A DNA stretch of 64,000 nucleotides, from positions 9,508 to 73,507 of the forward strand of contig NZ_JALOCF010000018.1 of assembly GCF_023227905.1 (NCBI RefSeq), given 5' to 3'. Below are positions 52,701 through 61,269 of the stretch, piece after piece. The notes under the pieces were generated by a model, which was given only the letters and a program-made list of their open reading frames with translations, made no database searches and had not been told where the DNA came from. Position 1 is the stretch's first letter, and every line of letters begins with the position of its first letter. The stretch is from Methylobacter sp. Lineage in GTDB: Bacteria > Pseudomonadota > Gammaproteobacteria > Methylococcales > Methylomonadaceae. A program made the position numbers and the translations under genes.

Positions 52701-55700
52701 CGCCCAAACCGGACCCGGCTGAATCGTTAATTCCTGAGGATGCTTTACAGTTACGGCAGGTGGCAAGGCACACCTGGCGATTTTTCACCACGTTCGTAAC
52801 GGAGCAGGAAAACTATCTGCCTCCGGATAATTTTCAGGAAGACCCTAATCCGGAAATTGCTCATCGCAGTTCGCCGACCAATTTCGGCCTCTATTTAATA
52901 TCGACGCTTGCCGCCCACGATATGGGCTGGATTGGCCTTATCGACACCGTTGACCGGTTGGAAGCCACCTTAAATACGCTGAATAAGATGTCGAAACTGC
53001 ATGGGCATTTTTATAACTGGTATGACACCTGTGATTTGCATCCATTGGAGCCTAAATATGTCTCGACTGTGGACAGCGGCAATTTGGCCGCACATCTGCT
53101 GGTGCTTGTTCAGGGATGTAAAGAGTTAACGCAGCAACCCTACCCGTTTTCCACGCTGTTAAGCGGCATTGCCGACAGCCACCGGCTGTTCGAATCCGCA
53201 CTTGCCAAAACCATCGATACCCAGCGCATGCAGATGGTGACACTGAATGATTTACAACAGAAAACGGATAAACTTCGTGCCTTGTTAGCGTGTACGCCTG
53301 CCACTCAGGAGGAATGCCTGCGTTTGTGGCGGCTGATAAAACCTTGTGCCGATAACCTGCTGGATCTGGTTCGCGCTTATGCCGCCGAGCGCGGCGATCA
53401 TATAAACAGTAGCGAAATGCTGGCCTGGGCGACGCTGTTGCACAACGATATCGCTTCTCATCAGCGTGACATGGAAAATTTCGGCTCGTCGATACATTTC
53501 CACCTTCCCAGTGACGACCATCAGCAGCCGGAGGCCCAGCACTGGAAAGTGCTGACTCAGCGGATAAATACCTTGGTCGAACTTGCGGAACAATTGTTCG
53601 TCGAGATGGATTTTCGTTTTCTTTACGATCCTAACCGGCACTTGTTTTCGCTCGGCTATCGCGTTGAAAAAGGCGTTATCGACGACAGCTATTACGACCT
53701 GCTTGCCTCGGAAGCCCGCTTGACCAGCTTGATCGCTATCGCCAAGCGGGAAGTGCCGAGCGCTCACTGGTTTCATTTGGGGCGCAGGCTGACGCGCACC
53801 ACGCACGGCAACGTGCTGTTATCCTGGTCAGGCTCGATGTTTGAATACCTGATGCCGTCCTTGGTGACTTATACGCCGCGCTACAGCCTGCTGGACCAAA
53901 CTTGCCGACTGGTGGTGCAAAGCCAGATTGAATACGGAGAGCAGCGCAGGGTGCCGTGGGGCGTTTCCGAATCGGCATTTAACGGCCGCGACCGTTGGTT
54001 CACCTATCAATATTCCGCATTCGGCGTGCCGGGTTTGGGCATGAAACGCGGACTCGCCTACGACCTGGTGATTGCGCCTTATGCCACGGCCTTGGCGGCT
54101 ATGTACCACACCCGTGCGGCGGCGGAAAATTTCCAACGCCTGGAAAAGCTTGGCGCTTTGGGGCGTTACGGCTTTTTTGAAGCGCTCGATTTCACGCCAT
54201 CGCGACTGGCGGAAAACCAAAAGGTGGCGTTTGTGCGCTGCTATATGGCCCATCATCAAGGCATGTCATTAGTGTCTTTGGCTAATGTGACGCTTAATGA
54301 AGTGATGCGCCGCCGCTTCCATCGCGTACCGATGATCCAGGGCGCCGAATTGTTGTTGCAGGAGCGTGTGCCGCACGGTTTTGGCCAAGGCATTCCCCAC
54401 TTTACCCACGCCGAGGCTGAAGTAAAGGAAATAATCCAGCCGCCCATACGCCGCTTGCTGTCACCAATGTCGATAAGTCCTTCGGCGCATTTGCTGTCCA
54501 ATGGCCGCTATGGCGTGATGATCACCGCCGCCGGGTCAGGATACAGCGTTTGCGAAAAGCTGGCGGTTACCCGTTGGCGCGAAGATGTGACCCGCGATTG
54601 CTGGGGCAGCTATATTTATTTGCGTGATTTGGCGAGCGGCAAGATATGGTCGGCCGGATACCAGCCGACCACGGCAGTTCCGGATAAATACGAAGTGGCT
54701 TTTAACGAAGACCGGGCGCGCATCTCTCGCGAAGACGGGGCCATCGCCAGCAACCTGGAAATCATTGTCTCCCCTGAGGATAACGCAGAAATCAGGCATT
54801 TGTGCTTAATCAATAACGGCGCGCATACCCGGGAAATTGAACTGACTTCCTACGCGGAAATCGTGCTGACGTCCCAGATGGCTGACATGGCCCATCCGGC
54901 GTTTTCAAATTTGTTTATACAGACCGAATACCTGCCGCAGGCGTCTGCGTTAATCGCACAACGACGGCCTCGGTCGGAAAAGGACCCACAGGTTTGGGCG
55001 GCTCATGTGCTGGCATGTAGCGTCAGTGCCGGACTACAGTATGAAACCGACCGGGTACGGTTTATAGGCCGGGGGCAAACGCTGCAAGCGCCCGCCTCAG
55101 TGACTGACGGGCATCCTCTCAGCAATACGGTCGGCGCGGTGCTTGATCCGATATTCAGCCTGCGCACGCGGGTCAGTATCGAACCGGGCTCGACGGTTCA
55201 TGTGACCTTTACGACTTTGATTGCCCCAACCCGGCAGGCCGTTGAGGATTTGGCCGACAAGTACCACAACCCGGCCACTTTCGACCGGGTTTCCGATCTT
55301 GCCTGGACCCATGCGCACATTCAATTACGCCATCTGCGCATTAAATCCGATGAAGCGCAATTATTTCAGGCCCTGGCTAACCGCTTGCTGTACGCCGATC
55401 CTTCGTTGCGGGCCAATGCCAGGCTTATGCATATGAACAGGCTAAATGTCACAGGCTTGTGGCGGTTTAGCATTTCCGGCGACCGTCCGATTATTTTGTT
55501 GCGGATATCGTCAACCGATGACAGGGCTATTGCCGACCAGTTAATACGCGCCCACGAATATTGGCGCATGAAGCGTCTGTCGGCCGATTTGGTGATTTTG
55601 AATGAAAAAGAAATTACCTATGCCAATGAGCTACAGACTTTAATGGACAATATGGTTCGCGAAAGCAAAGCCTTTTCAACGCTTCATGAGTATGGCGAAC

Positions 55701-58324
55701 AGGGTGAAGTCTTTGTGCTCCGTGCCGATCAGCTCAGTGAAGAAGAGCATGTGTTATTGCAAACTACCGCTCGCGTGGTGATTTTGAGCGGCCGCGGCAC
55801 CTTGGCTGAACAATTGATGCACCATTCCCAGCCTGCGCCGAAGTTCACCCAGGCCAAGGCTCGGCCTGCAAAGGCTATCTATGGACAAGAGCCTTCAATC
55901 GTCCCGACCGGTCTCGAATATTTTAACGGGCTGGGCGGATTTGCCGACGACGGCCGCGAATATGTGATCGTGTTGGACAAGGGCCAATGCACGCCTGCCC
56001 CCTGGATTAACGTGATTGCCAATGCCGAAATCGGTTTTACCGTATCGGAGCTGGGCAGTGGTTATAGCTGGTGCCTTAACAGCCGCTTGAACCAGTTGAC
56101 GCCGTGGTCGAACGACCCGGTCGGCGACCCTCCGGGCGAACTCTTTTATTTGCGGGACGAGGAAAACGGCAATTTGTGGAGCCCAACCGCGCTACCGATT
56201 CGAGTTAATAACGCCGTCTATGTCGTTCGCCACGGCCAGGGTTACAGCCGGTTCGAGCATGTTTCTCACGGTATCCACAGCGAGCTGCTGCAATTTGTCA
56301 GTTCGGACGATCCTGTCAAAATTTCGTCCCTCACCTTAAAGAACGTTTCCGGCCGTCCCCGTAAATTAACGGTTGCCGCCTATGTAGAATGGGTGCTCGG
56401 CGCCTCTCGCACCGCCACTGCGCCTTATGTTGTGTCTGAGCTGGATCAGGAGACCGGAGCCTTGCTTGCCTATAACAGCATGGACGTCGATTTTGGTCAG
56501 CGCATTGCATTTGCCGATCTGGCCGGGCAACAAACTGCCTGGACATGCAACAGGACGGAATTTATCGGGCGTAACGGTACTCTGGACGCACCGATCGCCT
56601 TGCGCCAATCCAAAGCGCTTAAGAATCGGGTCGGTGCGGGTCTTGACCCATGCGCGGCATTGACGACGCAGGTTGAGCTTGCGGCCGGCGCAAGCATCGA
56701 AATAACTTTCCTGCTGGGCCAAGGTAATGACCGCGACCATGCAAGCCAGCTCGTTAAGCGTTATAGAGCCGCGGATATACAGCTTACCTTTGCAACCGTG
56801 AAGCAGTCATGGTCTGAGACACTCGGAAAAATTCAGGTAAAAACGCCGGATAGATCGCTGGACCTGCTGTTGAACGGCTGGCTGCTGTATCAGACGCTAA
56901 GCTGCCGGATATGGGCGCGAGCCGCATTTTATCAGGCCGGCGGGGCGTTCGGTTTCCGTGATCAGTTACAGGACAGCATGGCACTTGCGGTGGCGCGCCC
57001 CGATCTGGTCCGCGCCCATATTGTCCGCGCGGCGGGGCATCAGTTTGCCGAAGGCGATGTGCAGCATTGGTGGCACCCGCCGTCCAATCGCGGCGTGCGC
57101 ACTCATTTCTCCGACGATCTTATCTGGCTACCATATGTGGTATCCCACTATGTCAAGGTCAGCGGCGATATGGCGGTACTCGATGAAATAACGCCGTTCC
57201 TGGCAGGGCCTGTACTTGAACCGGAGCAGGAAGACGCCTATTTCGAACCGGCCCAATCGGACCAACAAGCCAGCCTGTTTGAGCATTGCGCCAGAACGCT
57301 GGATTTGAGCTTAAAGGTCGGAGTCCACGGCCTGCCGCTGATGGGCTGTGGGGACTGGAATGACGGCATGAACCGGGTTGGGCATCAAGGCAAGGGAGAA
57401 AGCGTCTGGCTCGCCTGGTTCCTGATTGCTACGTTATCTGAATTTGCAGTTATAGCCCAAGCGCGCGGTGAGATTGAGCGTGCCTTGCGCTGGAATGAGC
57501 ACATCGGCAAATTAAAAACCGCCGTGGAAGCTGAGGGATGGGATGGGTCATGGTACCGCCGCGCTTTTTTTGATGACGGAACGCCGTTGGGCTCCGCTTC
57601 CAATACCGAATGCCGCATCGACTCACTGGCGCAAACCTGGGGCATTATTTCCAGCGCCGCCGATCCCGAGCGTGCGCGGCTGGCAATGAATTCGGTTCGG
57701 GAATACCTGATCCAATACGGCGACGACCTGGTGCTGCTGTTTACGCCGCCTTTCGACAAGACACCGCTGGACCCCGGCTATATCAAAGGCTACCTGCCCG
57801 GCGTGCGGGAAAATGGCGGGCAATACACCCATGCGGCGGTCTGGTGCGTTATCGCCTACGCGATGCTGGGAGACGGCGATCAGGCGGGAGAACTGCTGCA
57901 TATGCTGAATCCTATTAATCGCACGACTAACCGCACCGGCGTCTATGCGTACAAAGTCGAGCCCTATGCGATAGCTGCCGATATCTATGCCGTGCCGCCG
58001 CATGTACGGCGCGGAGGCTGGACCTGGTACACCGGCGCTGCGGGATGGTTTTATCGTGCGGGCCTGGAATGGATGTTGGGTTTAAATATCCGCGCCGACA
58101 AAATGCATTTCAATCCTTGTATTCCGCGCGAATGGCGTAGTTATTCCTTAAGTTATCGCCATGAAGAAACCAGCTATGAGATTACCATCAATAATCCCGA
58201 CGGAGTGTCAACGGGCGTGGTATCGATTGAATTGGACGGGGCGCCGCAAGAGGGAGTTGAAGGTATCCCGCTGCTGCACGACAGGAAACAGCACCAAGTG
58301 GTGGTGACGATGGGCACGAAATGA
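49781..58324 (+). CDS. ndvB: Cyclic beta-1,2-glucan synthase NdvB-like (GT84/GH94)
   Basis: A 2847-residue membrane protein, a normal size for NdvB. N-terminal soluble region; first membrane segments near residues 400-440; glycosyltransferase region with VITLDSDTKLP (near 615) and SRSHRWARGDWQLLPW (near 766); more membrane helices near 805-895; two beta-sandwich repeats; and a C-terminal GH94 phosphorylase domain with FGFRDQLQDSMAL (near 2386) and GCGDWNDGMNRVG (near 2523). It makes cyclic beta-1,2-glucan, which accumulates in the periplasm and helps in low-osmolarity growth. Start: ATG with GGGGA 7 nt upstream; a TTG 34 codons earlier is less likely. Confidence 0.93.
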   Translation: MIMKLQEQRRNIRIADPGGEEEPIRFELFSDERMAQHATSLAKEQKARVIPDGLDLMPRVRENSRLLVEAYKAIGKAAREHRAITPAAEWMLDNFHVIEEQINDINVYLPEKFYQQLPKLTNGFLTGYPRVYGIAWALVAHTDSRFSPEQLNLFMRAYQEVQPLSIGELWAIPITLRIVMIENLRRLALKVMRSQVGRRLADEFIDQADKLDLSTQIAALPDPHFRQAFAVQLVRRLHEPHPDPAPTLDFLNDWLAEQGVTLDEIVHREHVAQIAGNLTVRNIITSMRAISAYDWPQFVEDSSLVDKHLRSHPSYSVMDFLTRDRYRHAIEDLAKRSPYSEVEITHKVIDKINRVANEPDTNLQQQEPGYYLIGAGRTEFEQEVGFQPTFSQKLLRSYIAHAVFAYLASIGLGTLLLLALVVNASFNAGLSGFQIALITLFALFPASDIATALVNRFVVTTVPPRHLPRLDLKDGISDALRTFVVVPTILISEYTVKKQIDELEVQYLSNPVDNVYFALLSDWVDADQETLPEDDELLNIAISGISALNDKYGDQRFFLYHRKRCWNPSEDQWMGWERKRGKLHEFNRLLRGASDTTYIALNGQPVTAPSGVRYVITLDSDTKLPIGAVQQLVGTAAHPLNWPIMDPITRYITSGYTILQPRVTPTLPQRREHSLYHQLFSGACGVDAYSTSVSEVYQDLFGLGTYSGKGLYEVDSFEAALAGRVPENALLSHDLFESVYARCAFVSDIELYEEFPSHTEVAASRSHRWARGDWQLLPWIFGPRGKGMPLIGRWKMIDNLRRTFSAPGAFLTLLAAWAIPGAPQSLLMGMVLAAVAFPAFQSFIGGVRIRPHIPVGHQLRAIAENIITGVNTSLVTLTLLVQQAILMTDAIVSSLVRIYITKRKLLKWVTALQVKSKAGHTMKDLIRPLASVIIVLFFAGLIVLIFNPASLGIAAPFLLLWLLSPIAAHILSLPPKPDPAESLIPEDALQLRQVARHTWRFFTTFVTEQENYLPPDNFQEDPNPEIAHRSSPTNFGLYLISTLAAHDMGWIGLIDTVDRLEATLNTLNKMSKLHGHFYNWYDTCDLHPLEPKYVSTVDSGNLAAHLLVLVQGCKELTQQPYPFSTLLSGIADSHRLFESALAKTIDTQRMQMVTLNDLQQKTDKLRALLACTPATQEECLRLWRLIKPCADNLLDLVRAYAAERGDHINSSEMLAWATLLHNDIASHQRDMENFGSSIHFHLPSDDHQQPEAQHWKVLTQRINTLVELAEQLFVEMDFRFLYDPNRHLFSLGYRVEKGVIDDSYYDLLASEARLTSLIAIAKREVPSAHWFHLGRRLTRTTHGNVLLSWSGSMFEYLMPSLVTYTPRYSLLDQTCRLVVQSQIEYGEQRRVPWGVSESAFNGRDRWFTYQYSAFGVPGLGMKRGLAYDLVIAPYATALAAMYHTRAAAENFQRLEKLGALGRYGFFEALDFTPSRLAENQKVAFVRCYMAHHQGMSLVSLANVTLNEVMRRRFHRVPMIQGAELLLQERVPHGFGQGIPHFTHAEAEVKEIIQPPIRRLLSPMSISPSAHLLSNGRYGVMITAAGSGYSVCEKLAVTRWREDVTRDCWGSYIYLRDLASGKIWSAGYQPTTAVPDKYEVAFNEDRARISREDGAIASNLEIIVSPEDNAEIRHLCLINNGAHTREIELTSYAEIVLTSQMADMAHPAFSNLFIQTEYLPQASALIAQRRPRSEKDPQVWAAHVLACSVSAGLQYETDRVRFIGRGQTLQAPASVTDGHPLSNTVGAVLDPIFSLRTRVSIEPGSTVHVTFTTLIAPTRQAVEDLADKYHNPATFDRVSDLAWTHAHIQLRHLRIKSDEAQLFQALANRLLYADPSLRANARLMHMNRLNVTGLWRFSISGDRPIILLRISSTDDRAIADQLIRAHEYWRMKRLSADLVILNEKEITYANELQTLMDNMVRESKAFSTLHEYGEQGEVFVLRADQLSEEEHVLLQTTARVVILSGRGTLAEQLMHHSQPAPKFTQAKARPAKAIYGQEPSIVPTGLEYFNGLGGFADDGREYVIVLDKGQCTPAPWINVIANAEIGFTVSELGSGYSWCLNSRLNQLTPWSNDPVGDPPGELFYLRDEENGNLWSPTALPIRVNNAVYVVRHGQGYSRFEHVSHGIHSELLQFVSSDDPVKISSLTLKNVSGRPRKLTVAAYVEWVLGASRTATAPYVVSELDQETGALLAYNSMDVDFGQRIAFADLAGQQTAWTCNRTEFIGRNGTLDAPIALRQSKALKNRVGAGLDPCAALTTQVELAAGASIEITFLLGQGNDRDHASQLVKRYRAADIQLTFATVKQSWSETLGKIQVKTPDRSLDLLLNGWLLYQTLSCRIWARAAFYQAGGAFGFRDQLQDSMALAVARPDLVRAHIVRAAGHQFAEGDVQHWWHPPSNRGVRTHFSDDLIWLPYVVSHYVKVSGDMAVLDEITPFLAGPVLEPEQEDAYFEPAQSDQQASLFEHCARTLDLSLKVGVHGLPLMGCGDWNDGMNRVGHQGKGESVWLAWFLIATLSEFAVIAQARGEIERALRWNEHIGKLKTAVEAEGWDGSWYRRAFFDDGTPLGSASNTECRIDSLAQTWGIISSAADPERARLAMNSVREYLIQYGDDLVLLFTPPFDKTPLDPGYIKGYLPGVRENGGQYTHAAVWCVIAYAMLGDGDQAGELLHMLNPINRTTNRTGVYAYKVEPYAIAADIYAVPPHVRRGGWTWYTGAAGWFYRAGLEWMLGLNIRADKMHFNPCIPREWRSYSLSYRHEETSYEITINNPDGVSTGVVSIELDGAPQEGVEGIPLLHDRKQHQVVVTMGTK

Positions 58325-58378
58325 TCTTCGGCTGGCCGTAACCAGCGGTTTAAATGCATCAGCGGCGATCTGCCGATT

Positions 58379-58411
58379 AGACCTTCCAGGTTTTTAAAAC
58401 CTGGAAGGTCT
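58379..58411. repeat. 33-bp palindrome, copy 2
   Basis: Arm AGACCTTCCAGGTTTT (58379-58394), one T, and its exact complement (58396-58411). It is the same unit as at 35035-35069. It lies between the convergent glucan synthase and topoisomerase genes. Confidence 0.8.
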
Positions 58412-58488
58412 GGTTATCGAGTTATTTCCTCATAACGCCAGTTCCTCCTTAGCTTGCAGCATTGCCATGAGCGGGATAATCATGGCCA

Positions 58489-60834
58489 TTAACGTCCGCC
58501 AAAAACCATTTCAACTTTGCCGTCGACCAGTTTCAGGTTAGCTTCAAATTCTGTGCCTTTACCGGATTTAAAGCCTTTCAGCATTCCTGTCTCCCCTTTG
58601 CTTAATAATTTTTTAGCCATTGCCGCAGTGATTTTTTTATGCGCGACGGTTTTCCAAATCGCCATTTTGCAGCCGTTGCGCCATTCGCTACAGCTGTAAG
58701 CTTTTGCGGTTTCGATGATTTTGCCGTTACATAACGGGCAATCGGCAATGGCTTCTTTTATAACAGGCCGCGGCACCGGTTCGGCTTTGATATAGCCTGT
58801 TTCGCCCTGTTTATTGAGGGTCAGTTGGGCATTAAAAACTTCATCGTCCGGCTTGATCGCATAACTTTGCAGAGTTCGATGATTTTGCAATAACTGGCAG
58901 GCCATGTCCCGTGTGACCGGTACGCCATACAGTTGTTTCCATAACACAAACAGGCAACCGGCTTTCCAATCGCTGCACCCATAGCCTTTCCTGCCTTCAA
59001 TCACAGGCTTATGGCACAGTGGGCAGTCGCCCAAACGGCTTTGGTCATAAAGCGGCCGGTCCGATTCGTCTTTGATTTTTTGGGTAAATTGGACGATTTC
59101 GGCCATGAACCGGTCGGGGTCGTAATCGTTGTGTTCTATTTTTTTGAGTTTGGCTTCCCATTCGCCGGTCATCGCCGCCGACTTTAGCCTGTCGTCGGCG
59201 ATAATCGAGATCAAATGCCGCCCGGATTCGGTGCTGACCAGGGTCTTTTTTTGCCGCTGGATATAGTTCCGCTTGATTAATACTTCAATAATCGAGGCCC
59301 GGGTTGCCGGCGTGCCGAGGCCCTTTTCCTTTAAGGCTTCCTTGAGCTGTTCGTCATCGCAGGTCTTGCCGGCCGATTCCATGATGCTCAGCAAGCTGGC
59401 TTCGTTATAAGGCTTAGGCTGCGTGGTTTTGCCTTGATTTATCGAGGGTTGCTGCGGGCCGGTTTCGCCTTTGGCGAAGTTAGGCAGAATTTTCAGTGTC
59501 TTATCGGACTGGCTTGACGCATCGTTTTTGTACAAGACCTGCCAGCCGGGCGCTTCGATGATCGTGCCGGTGGTTTTGAATTTTACTGTTGTGTGAACAG
59601 CTTCTCCTCCACCAACCTCGCCCAAAACGGTGGTGATTTGCTTAATGCAGGGCGGATAAAACGCCGCAATAAAGCGCTGGACTATCGCCTCAAAGACCTT
59701 GGCTTCATGGCCCGACAACGTCCCCGGCAATGCGGACGTCGGTATGATCGCATGATGATCGGTGACTTTGGCGTCATTGAAGATACGGCTGCTCAGCGTC
59801 AGCTTATCCAGATCCAGCGGCTCGATTTGCTGCCCGAATTTAACGCGTAATTTCGTCAGCAAGGGCTTCATGCCCGGCTTCATGTCATTGGTTAGATAAC
59901 GGCTATCGGTACGCGGATAGGTGATGTGCTTTTTCTCGTATAGCTGCTGGGCGGCACTCAAGGTTTGGTCGGCGGTCAGGCCGTAGCGGATGCTCATGTC
60001 TTTTTGCAGATCGGTCAGATCGTACAATAGCGGCGGGCTGAGCGTTTCCTTCTTGCCCTTGACCTCGGTAACCCGAAAATCCCGTTCCAGGATTTGGCTT
60101 AACAGCGTTTCTGCGTCAGCTTTGCGGTCGAACCGCCCGCCGACATACTGAAAATCGGTATCCCGGTACAAGGTGTGCAATTCCCAGAAATCCTTGGGCA
60201 CAAAACTACTGATATCCAAATCTTTTTGCACGATCAGCGCCAGCACCGGCGTTTGCACTCGGCCTATCGTCCATAAGCTGCCTTGCCCGCCGAACTTCAG
60301 GGTATAAAGCCGTGTGGCATTCAGGCCGACGATCCAGTCCGATTCGCTGCGGCATTTGGCGGCGCGATAAAGACCGTCGTAGGCATGGCCTTCCTGCAAT
60401 TTTGTAAAGCCGTTGCGTATCGCATCATCGGTTAAGGAGCTGATCCACAGGCGCTTAAACGGTTTTTTCAGGCATCCGCTCCAAGTCAAGATGTACCTGA
60501 AAATCAACTCCCCTTCCCGACCCGCATCGGTCGCGCAGATGATTTCGTCGGCGGCCTTGAACAAGCGTTTAATGGTGTTCAGCTGTTTCTGCGCCGAGGC
60601 ATCGCCCCTGGCTTTTAAGCCGAATTGTTCGGGAATGATCGGCAGGGATTCCAACGACCAGCGTTTCCATGACTTGTCATATTCATCCGGTTCCTTCAAT
60701 TCGACCAAGTGACCGAACGCCCAGGTAATTTGATAGCCGTTACCCTCGAAATAGCCGTCGTGCTTGCTGTTTATGCGCAGGCATTTGGCTATATCGCGGG
60801 CGACTGAAGGCTTTTCGGCCAGGATGACTTTCAT
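58489..60834 (-). CDS. topB: DNA topoisomerase III
   Basis: A 781-residue type IA topoisomerase. The Toprim domain starts KVILAEKPSVARDIAKCL with acidic residues in TDAGREGELIF; the active-site tyrosine is in HITYPRTDSRYL. The C terminus carries two zinc-ribbon-like repeats (CPLCHKPVIEGRKGYGCSDW and CPLCNGKIIETAKAYSCSEW). It resolves single-stranded links and decatenates chromosomes, often with RecQ. TopB homologues on plasmids and ICEs exist, but no conjugation genes are near. Confidence 0.94.
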   Translation of the reverse strand: MKVILAEKPSVARDIAKCLRINSKHDGYFEGNGYQITWAFGHLVELKEPDEYDKSWKRWSLESLPIIPEQFGLKARGDASAQKQLNTIKRLFKAADEIICATDAGREGELIFRYILTWSGCLKKPFKRLWISSLTDDAIRNGFTKLQEGHAYDGLYRAAKCRSESDWIVGLNATRLYTLKFGGQGSLWTIGRVQTPVLALIVQKDLDISSFVPKDFWELHTLYRDTDFQYVGGRFDRKADAETLLSQILERDFRVTEVKGKKETLSPPLLYDLTDLQKDMSIRYGLTADQTLSAAQQLYEKKHITYPRTDSRYLTNDMKPGMKPLLTKLRVKFGQQIEPLDLDKLTLSSRIFNDAKVTDHHAIIPTSALPGTLSGHEAKVFEAIVQRFIAAFYPPCIKQITTVLGEVGGGEAVHTTVKFKTTGTIIEAPGWQVLYKNDASSQSDKTLKILPNFAKGETGPQQPSINQGKTTQPKPYNEASLLSIMESAGKTCDDEQLKEALKEKGLGTPATRASIIEVLIKRNYIQRQKKTLVSTESGRHLISIIADDRLKSAAMTGEWEAKLKKIEHNDYDPDRFMAEIVQFTQKIKDESDRPLYDQSRLGDCPLCHKPVIEGRKGYGCSDWKAGCLFVLWKQLYGVPVTRDMACQLLQNHRTLQSYAIKPDDEVFNAQLTLNKQGETGYIKAEPVPRPVIKEAIADCPLCNGKIIETAKAYSCSEWRNGCKMAIWKTVAHKKITAAMAKKLLSKGETGMLKGFKSGKGTEFEANLKLVDGKVEMVFGGR

Positions 60835-61269
60835 GTTATGAATTAGTTAATAAACCACGGAGGACACGGAGGACGCAGAGTTTTTAATATAAGTAATGGG
60901 ATACAAGTTTTCAGCTAAGGTTCAAAGCCGGAGTGCAGGAGCGAAAGCTTTGCAAGCACCCAAAGTACGCGCTTTACGACTGCAAGAACAGGAAATGATC
61001 CAGTCATTTCCCTGCATTCCCCACATCCCTATGGGTTATGCAGGAGGTAGAGCAATGCAGGGAGCAATTGCCGAGAGCACCAACAGTAGGCGCTCTAGGC
61101 GCAGCTTTCGCTCCTGCTCACGCTAAGTACCTACATCCATGTAGGCAATGCAGGAGCGATTGCCGAGGCCGAGCTTGCACTCCGAAGTATCGGAGATGCT
61201 TTATCGCTTATCTTATCACTGCACCCGACCGAATAATTACCCTCCGTGTCCTTCGTGGTGAATAAAATA
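60835..61269. repeat. Composite repeat region with 19-bp inverted ends
   Basis: Outer inverted repeat: ACCACGGAGGACACGGAGG (60854-60872) and its complement with one mismatch (61241-61259). Inner inverted ends CGGAGTGCA (60929-60937) and TGCACTCCG (61176-61184). The interior contains several copies of GCAGGAGC/GCAATTGCCGAG-type blocks and the palindrome CCTACATCCATGTAGG, shared with the element at 11070-11244. No convincing gene lies here. Confidence 0.7.

Noticed and set aside
58489..60834. Topoisomerase III as sign of an integrative conjugative element
   Set aside because: No integrase, relaxase, type IV secretion genes or attachment sites are visible nearby.
61038..61265. Small proteins encoded in the 60.9-61.3 kb intergenic region
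   Set aside because: The frames run through repeat sequence with biased composition and no good ribosome-binding site.
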